6,706 nucleotides of DNA from Komagataeibacter kakiaceti JCM 25156 (GTDB lineage: Bacteria; Pseudomonadota; Alphaproteobacteria; Acetobacterales; Acetobacteraceae): contig NZ_BAIO01000103.1 in the NCBI RefSeq assembly GCF_000613305.1, positions 1 through 6,706 of the forward strand. Direction: 5' to 3'. Shown piece after piece: positions 1 through 5,550 of the stretch. The translations under genes were made by a program, and so were the position numbers. The notes beneath the pieces are model-generated. The model was given only the letters and a program-made list of their open reading frames with translations, did no database searches and was not told the DNA's origin. The number at the start of each line of letters is the position of its first letter. The stretch's first letter is position 1.

Positions 1-1
1 G

Positions 2-232
2 TCCGATTACGGGATTGATGACAATTTCATCAAGTCGCTCGGCTCCACCATTCCGGTCAACACCTCCGCGCTGTTCATACTGGTGCGCAAGTCGCAGCCG
101 GACAAGGTGCTGGCGGACCTGAAGCAGTTCAGGGGCCATGCCCGCCTGCTGCAGACCTCGCTCTCACCCGAAAACGAGAACAAGCTGCGCGCGGCGCTGG
201 GCCAGATGGCCGCCCCCGCCCCCACGGCCTGA
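2..232 (+). CDS. DUF1269 domain protein, C-terminal part (5' end outside window)
   Basis: Only the last 76 residues are present, reading from base 2 to a TGA at 230-232. The segment contains DYGIDDNFIKSLG, then a stretch around ALFILVRK and PDKVLADLKQF, then LLQTSLSPENENKLRAAL. This is the characteristic C-terminal block of the DUF1269 family, small proteins often annotated as membrane proteins of unknown function. Family proteins usually carry a glycine-rich hydrophobic segment before this block, which would lie upstream of the window. No enzymatic role is known, and I infer none. The gene is followed 18 bases later by a strong intrinsic terminator, so it ends its transcription unit. Family call is confident; function is unknown. 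Confidence 0.85.
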   Translation, partial: SDYGIDDNFIKSLGSTIPVNTSALFILVRKSQPDKVLADLKQFRGHARLLQTSLSPENENKLRAALGQMAAPAPTA

Positions 233-249
233 CAGGCACACACACACGC

Positions 250-283
250 GCCCTGCATGGTCACGGCCATGCGGGGCCTTTCC
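250..283 (+). terminator. Rho-independent terminator after the DUF1269 gene
   Basis: An 11-bp stem pairs GCCCTGCATGG (250-260) with CCATGCGGGGC (267-277), with one G-U pair and a six-base loop TCACGG. It is followed by a short pyrimidine/T stretch CTTTCC. The stem is strong; the T-tract is weak. It separates the DUF1269 gene from the next + strand gene, which begins about 50 bases downstream. Confidence 0.7.
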
Positions 284-333
284 ACACGCAGGCGTGATAC
301 CACATTGCCCACGCGGTGTTTCATCATGGCGCC

Positions 334-1454
334 ATGCAGATGATCCGTTCCCGCTGGCGCCTGCGTGGCGCGGTTCTCCTGGCCATGGTGATGGCCCTCC
401 CCCCGTTCCTGCGGCCCGCGCGGGCGGATGGGAGACTGCACACCGCGTGGACCTCCGCGCGCGTGCTCAACGCCGTGACCGTGGCGGATGACGGGCGGGT
501 CTTCGTCTCCTTTCCCTATTGGGGCGGCGGCGGCACGGGGCCGACGGTGGCCGAGATCGACCGCAATGGCCAGCCACACGCCTTTCCCGATGCCCGCTGG
601 AACCATCCCGATGGCACAAAGGGCGACCTGCAGCCCTTCGTGCGGGTCAACGCGATCCGCATGGGGCCTGATGGCCTGCTGTGGGTGGTTGATTCGGGTG
701 ATGCGAATGTAGCGGCGCGCCCAGCCCGGCATCCGGCCCGCCCGCCCGCCTGCTGGCGTTCGATATTGCGACGGGCAGCGTGGTGCATGCCGTATCGCTG
801 CAGGCGAGCAGCACGCCCCACAGCTACATGGATGACATCCGCTTTCACGGCCATACGATTTTCGTAACCGACGCGGGCGATCCCGCGCTGGTCGTGGTTG
901 ATCTCCAGACCGGGCAGCAGCGCCGCGTCCTGTCCCATGACCGCTCGACGACCGATGAGCGCCCGATGTATGCTGAAGGGCGACTGCTGCGCACGCATGA
1001 CCAGCCGGTGCGCATCCATGCCGACCAGCTTGAGGTCTCACCCGACGGGCGGAAGCTTTATTTCCAGCCCAGTTCCGGCCCGATGTGGGTCGCCCCCACC
1101 GCCGCGCTGGAAAACCCGGCCCTGTCCCCCGCCGAACTGTCGCGCAGCGTAAGCCTGTTTTATGACACACCCACCACCGGCGGCACCGCCATTGACGGGG
1201 ATGGCAACCTGTATGTGTCGGATGTGAACAGACTGCGCATCCTGCGCATCACGCCGCAGGGCAGGGCCACGACACTGGTGCATGACAAAAGGCTGGTCTG
1301 GGCCGACGCCATGTGGATCGACTCGCACGGCACGCTATGGATACCGGCCGTACAACTGAACCGGACGGCCACATTCCAGCCCGATGGCGTATCGCGCCTG
1401 CACCTGCCGGTTGCGATCTATACCATGGACCTGCATCTCAAGCCCGTGCGGTAG
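334..1454 (+). pseudogene. Major royal jelly / yellow family protein, exported, frameshifted
   Basis: The reading begins with a Sec-type signal peptide (basic MQMIRSRWRLR, hydrophobic core, cleavage after about residue 31 at ARA). It continues as a beta-propeller-like protein: LNAVTVADDGRVFVSFPYW, then VNAIRMGPDGLLWVVDSGDAN in one frame. Then LLAFDIATGSVVHAV, SYMDDIRFHG, FVTDAGDPALVVVDLQTG and a C-terminal WADAMWIDSHGTLWIPAVQLNR follow in another frame, up to the TAG at 1452-1454. The order of N-A-I-x(5)-G-x-L-W-V-x-D-x-G, R-L-L-A-F-D and Y-x-D-D-I-R is typical of the MRJP/yellow family (bacterial members are often called L-dopachrome tautomerase-related). The frame changes between about 700 and 720; one added base restores about 373 residues, a normal length. 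As written, the first frame runs into unrelated sequence to 867. Start could be GTG 316, ATG 334 or ATG 340; no clear Shine-Dalgarno decides. Substrate unknown. Confidence 0.8.
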
Positions 1455-1476
1455 GTAGCTGGATTCCGGCCTGGAT

Positions 1477-1500
1477 GCCGCCTTTTTGAAAAAAGGCGGC
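1477..1500. terminator. Bidirectional hairpin between convergent genes
   Basis: A perfect 11-bp inverted repeat pairs GCCGCCTTTTT (1477-1487) with AAAAAGGCGGC (1490-1500), leaving a two-base centre. GC-rich at the base and A/T-rich at the tip, it sits between the + strand royal-jelly-family gene (ends 1454) and the minus-strand Rieske gene (ends 1509), so it can serve either direction. Unlike a classical terminator, the T-run is inside the stem. A degenerate relative lies at 2272-2296, which suggests a dispersed intergenic repeat of the genome. Confidence 0.6.
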
Positions 1501-1508
1501 GCTTCCTG

Positions 1509-2149
1509 TCAGAGCTGGAGAATGGTTGAAAAATCAAAGTCCTGCCCCGCCGGGTTTTCCCCCAGCCGGATAAGGGTGGGCGTGGGCATGTATAAGGCGG
1601 CACCGGCAGGTTGTACGGCGCGGGCGCGCCCCGGAAAACCCGCCCCGCCAGATCGAAGCGGGAGCCGTGGCAGGGGCAGGCGTACCCCCCCGGCCAGTTT
1701 CCTTCCCCCTGCCCCTGCGAGAGCGGGCGATAGGCGGGCACGCAGCCCAGATGCGTGCATATACCCACCACCACGCCATAACGGGGATCGACCGAACGGT
1801 GCCAGTTGGCCGCATAGGGCGGCTGCTGGAGATCGTGCGACTGTCCATCGCGCAGGCGGTCGGTCAGGCCCGCGTCACGCAGGGCGTCCAGCGCTTCGGG
1901 GGTGCGGTGGGTGATGAATACCGGCTTGCCCTGCCATGTCACCACGATCTGCTGGCCCGGCGGCAGGGTGGAAATGTCCACATCAACCGGCAGATGCGCC
2001 GCCGCGCTGTCACGCGGGGCAAGACTTTGCAGGAATGGCCACAGGCACGCCCCGGCCCCCGCCGCCGCCGTGGCGACGGTGACAAGCCCAAGGAAATTCC
2101 GACGCCCACCGGGCGTGGGCTGTGTATCCGATCCATTTTCCATCGGCAT
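1509..2149 (-). pseudogene. petA: Ubiquinol-cytochrome c reductase Rieske iron-sulfur subunit, frameshifted near C-terminus
   Basis: The product is the [2Fe-2S] subunit of the cytochrome bc1 complex, which passes electrons from ubiquinol to cytochrome c1 on the periplasmic side of the inner membrane. From ATG 2149 the protein has a twin-arginine motif (RRNFLGL, residues 16-22) leading into an Ala/Gly-rich membrane anchor (about 23-43). It then has Rieske box I CTHLGC (130-135) and box II CPCHGS (157-162). All four cluster ligands (C130, H132, C157, H160) and the disulfide pair (C135, C159) are present. After NLPVPPY the frame is lost: as written it runs on to 1418. One added base between about 1572 and 1596 restores the family ending [11 protein letters not shown]...[10 protein letters not shown] with TGA at 1509-1511, about 213 residues. 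Alternative in-frame starts are ATG 2143 and ATG 2233; no strong Shine-Dalgarno is visible. petB and petC, the usual operon partners, are not downstream. Confidence 0.88.
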
Positions 2150-2233
2150 ATTTTTATCGCCATCATGGCGGGAAAGAAAGGCCGGACGCGGCCTCTGACC
2201 CCGCCCGGGGAACAGTCCGCAAATCATAAGCAC

Positions 2234-2312
2234 GTTTTTGGTGAAGCTTCTCTCAAAAAGCCTCAGAAAACGCCGCCTTTTTCAGAAAAAGACGGCATCC
2301 GGAAACTTTTAC
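2234..2312. repeat. Degenerate dispersed intergenic repeat with two imperfect hairpins
   Basis: The stretch contains a GTTTTTGGTGAAGCTT module (2234-2249) followed by CTCAAAAAGCCTC, a weak imperfect hairpin. A second hairpin has GCCGCCTTTTT (2272-2282) facing AAAAAGACGGC (2286-2296), 10 of 11 pairs. The second hairpin plus GGCATCC matches, in reverse orientation, the hairpin at 1477-1500 and its flank GGATGCCGCC. The layout recalls intergenic repeats that I remember from Komagataeibacter genomes; that attribution is from memory. It lies just upstream of the Rieske gene on the minus strand. The remaining sequence to 2466 shows no gene; it holds only a minor interrupted palindrome, TCCTG-6-CAGGA at 2413-2428. 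Confidence 0.55.
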
Positions 2313-2466
2313 TATTTCCAAGCAGGTTTTTAACGGCGATACGCCAGCAGGACCACCGGCGCAACAGGAGCCGCCCACGGGCGATATGACAGGACGGCCC
2401 TCACAACGACGTTCCTGACAATACAGGACATGCCCATACCCCGGTGAAGCCGCGCCAGAACCACCC

Positions 2467-2484
2467 GCCGCCCGATCGGGCGGC
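2467..2484. promoter_or_regulatory. Perfect 18-bp palindrome in the 5' leader of the YqaE-like gene
   Basis: GCCGCCCGA is followed immediately by its reverse complement TCGGGCGGC. The palindrome ends three bases before the AGGAGA Shine-Dalgarno (2488-2493) of the gene starting at 2500. It could be a protein-binding site on DNA or a hairpin in the mRNA that affects ribosome access. It lacks a T-run, so a terminator is unlikely. Function is inferred from position only. Confidence 0.4.
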
Positions 2485-2499
2485 TACAGGAGAACCGCC

Positions 2500-2688
2500 A
2501 TGCGTCTTATTCTTGCCCTGCTGTTACCGTGGTTGCAATTCTTTACAATCGGCCGCCCCTTCGCAGGCATCATCTGCCTTGTCCTGCAACTGACCGTCAT
2601 TGGCTGGGTACCGGCCGCGATCTGGTCCGTCTATGCCCTGAGCCAGTACAACACCGACCGCAAGATTGCCCGCATGAACCGTTCCTGA
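2500..2688 (+). CDS. YqaE/Pmp3-like small membrane protein
   Basis: A 62-residue protein made of two membrane segments, residues about 3-16 (LILALLLPWLQFF) and 24-46 (IICLVLQLTVIGWVPAAIW). A short polar tail follows (YNTDRKIARMNRS). The LLLPW...GWVPAAIWSVYAL layout resembles the YqaE/Pmp3 (UPF0057) family: very small proteins of the cytoplasmic membrane linked in other organisms to salt and membrane-potential stress. The biochemical role is unknown. Start ATG 2500 has a good Shine-Dalgarno, AGGAGA at 2488-2493, with six bases between. The stop is seven bases before the glutaredoxin gene, so the two are probably co-transcribed. Family assignment is moderately sure because short hydrophobic proteins resemble each other by chance. 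Confidence 0.72.
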   Translation: MRLILALLLPWLQFFTIGRPFAGIICLVLQLTVIGWVPAAIWSVYALSQYNTDRKIARMNRS

Positions 2689-2695
2689 GGTCTGG

Positions 2696-3339
2696 ATGAA
2701 ACTCTATACTTACGACCACTGCCCCTTCTGCGTGAAGGCGCGGATGATTTTTGGCCTCAAGCACATCCCCTTCACCAATGTCGTGCTGCTGAACGACGAC
2801 AGTGAAACCCCGATCCGCATGGTCGGGCGCAAGCTGGTGCCCATACTGGAACATGAAGCCGCTTCATGCCCGAAAGCATGGACATCGTGGCCCATGTGGA
2901 CGCAATGGACGGCCATCCCGTGCTGACAGGGCCGATACGCCCGGAAATCAGCCGGTGGCTGACCGCGCAGCAATCCGCCTTCATTCCCCTCATCCTTCCC
3001 CGCTTCGGCGGCGCGCCGCTGCCGGAATTCGCGACAACGGCCGCCCGCCTGTATTTCATACGCAACAAGGAAGACATGGTGGGGCCGTTCAATGAACGCC
3101 TGGCCGAAAGCCCGGCGCTCCGTGCCCGTATCAATGCAGGCCTGGTTCATCTGGCGGATCTGATCGCGGGGCCTGATGCGGTCAATGGCGTGCTTTCAAC
3201 GGATGACATCCATCTGTTCGCCTATCTGCGCAGCCTGACGATCGTGGCGGAACTGCAATGGCCCGCGGCCGTACGGGCGTACTGCGCGCGCATGTCCCAG
3301 GCATGCGGAATCCCGCTGCTGGACGGCATGGCGGCCTGA
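2696..3339 (+). pseudogene. grxB: Glutaredoxin 2, frameshifted
   Basis: Glutaredoxin 2 is a cytoplasmic glutathione-dependent thiol-disulfide oxidoreductase with a GST-like fold. The N-terminal thioredoxin-like half carries MKLYTYDHCPFCVKARMIFG, with the active site C9-P-F-C12 (CPYC in E. coli), then LLNDDSETPIRMVGRKLVPIL. The rest, including MPESMDIVAHVDAMDG, ISRWL, LILPRF, YFIRNKE, NGVLSTDDIHLFAYLRSLTIV and LLDGMA, lies in the next frame from 2866 to the stop ending at 3339. This follows E. coli Grx2 from end to end. One added base between about 2851 and 2866 (for example a third T before ATG 2866) joins the halves into about 214 residues, against 215 in E. coli. As written, translation ends at 2926. 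The Shine-Dalgarno TGAGG overlaps the stop of the upstream membrane-protein gene, suggesting translational coupling. If the break is real, the N-terminal piece keeps the CPFC site but loses the helical domain. Confidence 0.9.
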
Positions 3340-3368
3340 TGACGGAACAAACGTGAAAAGGGGGTGTG

Positions 3369-3394
3369 GAAACTGTGGGGGCGGGCCGACCGTT
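3369..3394 (+). promoter_or_regulatory. Possible EcfG-type general-stress promoter for the NepR-like gene
   Basis: GAAAC (3369-3373), 17 bases, then CGTT (3391-3394) approximates the alphaproteobacterial EcfG promoter, GGAAC-N16/17-CGTT, with one mismatch in the -35 element. It lies 53 bases before ATG 3448. Genes of the NepR-EcfG system are commonly under EcfG control, so position and partner fit. A motif this short can occur by chance in GC-rich DNA. Confidence 0.3.
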
Positions 3395-3447
3395 TCCTGC
3401 CCATGACACTCGCCACAGACCGGGCGCGACAGACCGGGAGATATTCC

Positions 3448-3663
3448 ATGTCAGGACCCTATGAAACGCCCCCCCCGCCAACAGGGCGGCGCGGTTCCAC
3501 ACCCTTTGACGTATGGGTGCGCAAATCCCTTCATGACAGGTTCGATACGGTATGTACCGAAAGCATGCCGCTCGAAATCCTGACCCAGTTTGACATGGTC
3601 TGCCATCAGCCCTACCCCGCCACGCCGCCCGCGCCGGGAACCCGGCATGGGCGGGATAACTGA
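3448..3663 (+). CDS. NepR-like anti-sigma factor (small)
   Basis: A 71-residue soluble protein. The core, residues 20-48, reads FDVWVRKSLHDRFDTVC followed by ESMPLEILTQF. The pattern of an amphipathic helix ending in L-x-x-x-[FY]-D, an acidic linker E-x-x-P and a second short helix is that of NepR. NepR proteins bind the EcfG sigma factor in the cytoplasm until phosphorylated PhyR displaces them, switching on the alphaproteobacterial general stress response. The ends are proline-rich and disordered-looking. Start ATG 3448 is supported by GGGAG at 3436-3440. No phyR, ecfG or histidine kinase gene is visible next to it, which is unusual for a canonical nepR locus, so it may be an extra copy or an acetic-acid-bacterial variant. 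Family call rests on a short motif and is moderate. Confidence 0.55.
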   Translation: MSGPYETPPPPTGRRGSTPFDVWVRKSLHDRFDTVCTESMPLEILTQFDMVCHQPYPATPPAPGTRHGRDN

Positions 3664-3675
3664 GTTGCCACCTGC

Positions 3676-3707
3676 CTGAACGGACCGTTCAGATGTGGAT
3701 TTTTTTT
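3676..3707 (+). terminator. Palindrome followed by T8, probable terminator of the NepR-like gene
   Basis: CTGAACGG (3676-3683) and CCGTTCAG (3685-3692) form an 8-bp inverted repeat around one base, starting 12 bases after the NepR-like stop. Seven bases later comes a run of eight T (3700-3707). The gap between stem and T-run is longer than ideal. The near-perfect 17-bp palindrome could instead be an operator, for example for a TetR-type regulator. Confidence 0.5.
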
Positions 3708-3942
3708 GCCAGACTCCACCTGATTCCATTTGACAGGCCCCGCCCCCGGCCTGAATGGAGCGTAAGAGAATCCTTATTATGGCGGAAAATAGCCATTTGC
3801 TGTCTCTGAACAGCAACATTAAAATGGATTCGCAAGCCTGAACATCGCCGCAAACCCTGTGGATAAGTCTGTTGACCTTTTGGGAGCCACAGCGCGCTGT
3901 TAGGGAGTCGGGCGTATTTCGTGATTTGTTCCGTGGCGGCTT
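3708..3942. other. Non-coding stretch with small hairpins and a DnaA box
   Basis: I find no credible gene here. Two short hairpins stand side by side: ATGGC (3779-3783) with GCCAT (3792-3796), and TTGCTGT (3797-3803) with ACAGCAA (3810-3816), seven pairs and a six-base loop. Next comes a perfect DnaA-box sequence at 3858-3866, followed closely by TTGACC (3871-3876), a possible -35 element without a convincing -10. The stretch lies between a + strand gene and the 3' end of a minus-strand gene. Confidence 0.4.
3858..3866 (-). promoter_or_regulatory. Perfect consensus DnaA box
   Basis: TGTGGATAA is the exact complement of the DnaA consensus TTATCCACA. It is in non-coding DNA. Only this one perfect copy is seen; a partial match, TTATCCATG, lies at 4836-4844. 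A single box can mark a DnaA-regulated site, a DnaA titration site, or part of an origin, or may be chance. Confidence 0.35.
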
Positions 3943-4496
3943 TCAGCTTGGCAGATGCAGCGTGACGCTGTTCTGCGCATCCGCCAGCCATTCCCGCCGC
4001 AACGCCTGTGTCCAGTCCCGCCGCACCCCCGTATGATGGGCGAGATTCCACGGGTTGCCGTCCAGCCTTACGGCGGCCCAGCCTCGGGGGTTTCGCCATC
4101 GGGCAACAGGCCGACCAGCGTCATGTTCGACATGGGGTCATAACAGGCGAACTGTTTTTCACAGCCCTGGAAAACCAGTTGCAGGCCATGGGGGGATTTT
4201 TCGCCCCGGCTCAGGTGCAGGAGCAGGGTGCCGCCGCGCTTTCCCTCGGCGGAGAAGATCATGCTGCCACCGCCCTGCACGTCAACCGGCAGTATCGTCA
4301 CCCTGTTGGAATGGGAATGGTTGATGACGATGGTGCCGCCATCGAGCGTCAGCAGCCCCTGGTTCCAGTCATGCAGTTCATGCAGCTTCATGTGCAGCCA
4401 CGCCCCGGCACTGATCAGAATGGGCTGCGAATGAATGGAAAAATGGGACACGACTTCCCTGCGGCATTCAATGAGGGCCTGCCGGATCGTGTCCAT
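3943..4496 (-). CDS. Unrecognised protein, probably frameshifted near its C-terminus
   Basis: I do not recognise this family. From ATG 4496 the product starts MDTIRQALIECRREVVSHF and continues as a soluble-looking, probably beta-rich protein with alternating hydrophobic strands (GLLTLDGGTIVINHSHSN, VTILPVDVQGGGSMIFSA, TLLLHLSRG) and many histidines. As written the frame ends at TAA 4068-4070. The next frame continues at once with WAAVRLDGNPWNLAHHTG, DWTQALRREWLADAQ and SVTLHLPS to TGA at 3943-3945. It keeps the high GC at third codon positions seen in the first part and is rich in tryptophan. One added base, for example in the C5 run just before the junction, joins them into about 184 residues. 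ATG 4574 is an alternative start 26 codons upstream, with GGGAG ten bases before it; 4496 gives a more natural N-terminus but lacks a clear Shine-Dalgarno. No signal peptide or membrane segment. The + strand reading of the same DNA has shadow-like composition. Confidence 0.6.
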
Positions 4497-4904
4497 GTTG
4501 AAATACCCGGCGGCAAGGGAAAGTCGCCCGTCACTACATGACACCGCCGACGCCGAACCGTCCCGCCTACCCATGAAACGCCATCTCCCGAACGCACGCG
4601 CACGCCGTCATGACAGGAAACATGGCTGAAACGCCATCCTGACAGGAAACGATGCACGTTTTACTGCGTTACTGAACTTAACCAATAATATGTCAGAAAA
4701 ATGTCGGTATTATTCCGACACAACCCATAAATTATCAAAAACCGTTCCGTCTATTTCAATACATGATTGGTCCGTGCAATAATAGATAAATTCAAATCGT
4801 TAGCATTTTAACACTATATCGCCGTCCTGTCCAATTATCCATGCCCGGATACGGCCGGTCCATGACAGTTGTGCATTAACGACTGTTTTTTACGGCGCGC
4901 GCAC
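4497..4904. other. Long non-coding region, partly AT-rich
   Basis: No gene is supported here, apart from a possible N-terminal extension of the minus-strand gene up to 4574. Two direct repeats occur: TGAAACGCCATC at 4574-4585 and 4627-4638, and TGACAGGAAAC at 4611-4621 and 4640-4650. ATGGC (4622-4626) and GCCAT (4633-4637) form a small hairpin between the latter pair. From about 4660 to 4845 the sequence becomes markedly AT-rich, unlike the rest of the window, with an interrupted palindrome at 4702-4720. The region lies between the start of one minus-strand gene and the end of another, so it would include the promoter for the gene at 3943-4496. Confidence 0.5.
4702..4720. promoter_or_regulatory. 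Interrupted palindrome, operator-like
   Basis: TGTCGG (4702-4707) and CCGACA (4715-4720) are perfect inverted repeats around a seven-base AT spacer, TATTATT. A 6-7-6 arrangement in AT-rich DNA about 200 bases upstream of the minus-strand gene start at 4496 resembles a dimeric regulator's operator. There is no T-run for a terminator. No regulator is encoded nearby. Confidence 0.3.
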
Positions 4905-5231
4905 TCAATGCGCCGGTGCTGGCCGGGAGGGATGGGTGGCGGCGTCCTCATCGCGCTTGCGTTCGGCGTCCTCCACCTCGTCCTCCTCGAACATGGCGCG
5001 ACATTTGGGGGTAAGCTGGTCAAGCTTGCTTTCCAGGCATTCCGTCATCAGTTTCTCGTTCGGAATGTCAAGAAAACACAGCCGGAACACATCGCCCTTG
5101 CAGGCGCTGGCCTGGTCATTGCGCCCGGCGGCCAGCGCGGTCGTGGCGGCCACGGTCATGAGAAGAACGAAATGGAATATCCAGATCAGGCCCCCTGCGC
5201 CATAACGCAGGATGACTGGAATGCATGGCAT
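4905..5231 (-). CDS. Secreted Cys-rich repeat protein, small
   Basis: A 108-residue protein with an N-terminal signal peptide: a hydrophobic stretch at residues 13-34, likely cleaved after ALA near residue 34. The mature part has four cysteines spaced C44-x7-C52-x12-C65-x11-C77 in ACKGDVFRLC, MTECLESKLDQLTPKC. This matches one unit of the Cys-rich GLG1-type repeat (often called Cys_rich_FGFR), which occurs singly or in tandem in many small proteobacterial exported proteins; the cysteines probably form disulfides in the periplasm. The C-terminus is strongly charged (EEDEVEDAERKRDED) and ends Pro/Ala-rich. Start ATG 5231 has an AGGGGG Shine-Dalgarno seven bases upstream; a TATAAC on the minus strand at 5267-5272 could be its -10, without a clear -35. 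The gene stands alone, divergent from the SDR gene. Function unknown. Confidence 0.72.
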   Translation of the reverse strand: MPCIPVILRYGAGGLIWIFHFVLLMTVAATTALAAGRNDQASACKGDVFRLCFLDIPNEKLMTECLESKLDQLTPKCRAMFEEDEVEDAERKRDEDAATHPSRPAPAH

Positions 5232-5550
5232 CCGACTGCCCCCTTACAAACATTGCGTGGCCACTTGTTATATCATTGAACAGCGCATTGCAGTTTGCCA
5301 CTCAAGTCAAGCCGGATCGCTGCAAGGCAGCCATCACGCAGCGTAGTCCCCCGCCCCGGACGGATTCCATGGGAAATCGGACATTCCGCCTCATCAATAC
5401 GTGATGCCATGCGGGGAAGGGCCGCCACGCCGCGTGCCACGGATGGATGGCTGCCATACGGATATGGTCACCATCGGGGGCCGTTTTCATGTTTCCAGCC
5501 CCGTGTCGCGGCCTATGATCGCACCCACCGACAGCAATCAGGACGGGTTC
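5232..5550. other. Divergent intergenic region
   Basis: This stretch separates the divergent starts of the Cys-rich protein gene (5231, minus) and the SDR gene (5551, plus) and must hold both promoters. I see only weak elements: TATAAC on the minus strand at 5267-5272, and TATGAT on the plus strand at 5514-5519 without a good -35. The SDR frame stays open upstream to 5401, but that segment (RRVPRMDGCHTDMV) resembles no SDR N-terminus. No RNA gene or strong hairpin is visible. Confidence 0.4.

Noticed and set aside
237..247. Short CA dinucleotide run after the DUF1269 gene
   Set aside because: Only about five repeat units; too short to call a meaningful repeat.
7..1170. A 387-codon open frame on the minus strand opposite the DUF1269 and royal-jelly-family genes
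   Set aside because: It has low-complexity Arg/Gly/His/Pro-rich composition, no recognisable domain, and lies antisense to two genes with clear family motifs; typical shadow of GC-rich coding DNA.
1667..2389. A 240-codon + strand open frame across petA
   Set aside because: It is antisense to the Rieske protein with both cluster motifs and runs through the intergenic repeat; composition is shadow-like.
700..4070. Programmed ribosomal frameshifting as the cause of the four broken frames
   Set aside because: The junctions share no slippery heptamer or downstream structure that I can see, and the genes are unrelated families not known for recoding.
4008..4541. A 177-codon + strand open frame opposite the unknown minus-strand gene
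   Set aside because: The minus strand shows the high third-position GC and alternating hydrophobic pattern of real protein, while the + reading is rich in Gln, His, Arg and Gly without domain-like structure.
5401..5550. N-terminal extension of the SDR from ATG 5401
   Set aside because: Fifty added residues resemble no SDR start, and ATG 5551 gives the normal distance to the TGGSRGIG motif with an AGGA upstream.
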